DNA from: Actinostola sp. cb2023
Lineage: Eukaryota > Cnidaria > Anthozoa > Actiniaria > Actinostolidae
Length of the DNA stretch: 64,000 nt
Assembly: GCA_033675265.1 (NCBI GenBank)
Contig: JAUJYZ010000822.1
Location: 1 to 64,000 of the forward strand
Direction: 5' to 3'
In this document: piece by piece, positions 63,883-64,000 of the stretch
How the letters are laid out: every line of letters starts with the position of its first letter
How positions within the stretch are numbered: position 1 is the stretch's first letter
Notes under the pieces: model-generated
The model's input: the letters and a program-made list of their open reading frames with translations, nothing else
Database searches by the model: none
What the model was told of the DNA's origin: nothing
Translations under genes and position numbers: made by a program

Positions 63883-64000
63883 GCACCCAAAGTATAATCC
63901 GAATGGATTCAATGGAAAGGGAAATAATCGAAGAAGAACATTTCAAAAGTGAGTTTTCGGTTAGTCAGAATTCTCAAATTTGAATGCCAAAATTTGCTGG

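Overview
The window is eukaryotic nuclear DNA from an early-branching animal. It contains spliced genes with GT-AG introns, is about 40% GC by eye, and is dense in small terminal-inverted-repeat (TIR) transposons, tRNA-derived short interspersed elements (SINEs) and minisatellites. Several repeat ends look like families I associate with anthozoan cnidarians, probably a stony coral: palindromes beginning GGGCCCGTTTCTCGAAAG or CCTCGGGAACCCAGGGG, and a SINE body with a CCAACTGG/CCAGTTGG motif. That taxonomic guess is pattern recognition and has not been searched.

Layout, left to right. (1) Positions 25-5276, + strand: the last eight coding exons of MCM2, from just after the Walker B strand to the stop codon, with a polyadenylation signal at 5676. 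(2) Positions 5811-6580, - strand: an uninterrupted, twice-frameshifted nucleotide-binding domain of an ABCC-type transporter, best read as a pseudogene. (3) Positions 6600-13300: intergenic DNA made largely of palindromic non-autonomous transposons, including one 70-bp-arm perfect palindrome, several foldback elements and poly-G tracts. (4) Positions 13363-63696, + strand: the amino-terminal half of HUWE1, a giant HECT-family ubiquitin ligase. I can place 47 coding exons with consistent phase, about 2,589 codons, from the initiator ATG through the DUF908/DUF913 armadillo-like solenoid, UBA, UIM, WWE and a BH3-like motif to the acidic tract. The HECT catalytic domain lies beyond the right edge.

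MCM2 and HUWE1 are ordinary housekeeping genes in head-to-tail orientation, and nothing suggests they act together. MCM2 is a subunit of the MCM2-7 replicative helicase. HUWE1 ubiquitinates many nuclear and cytosolic proteins.

The unusual part is what the introns of HUWE1 have accumulated. Three separate minisatellites run through exon/intron junctions: the 3' part of exon 5 with its splice donor is repeated about 20 times; the acceptor of exon 24 is repeated about four times; and the 43-nt exon 18 sits inside a 16-bp minisatellite. The introns also carry at least five TA-flanked TIR elements, TTAA-flanked elements (two of them in tandem), a 9-bp-TSD (target-site duplication) Mutator-like miniature element and two very long inverted repeats. 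I found no sign of a new enzymatic or defence system; the splice-site minisatellites are the most noteworthy signal.
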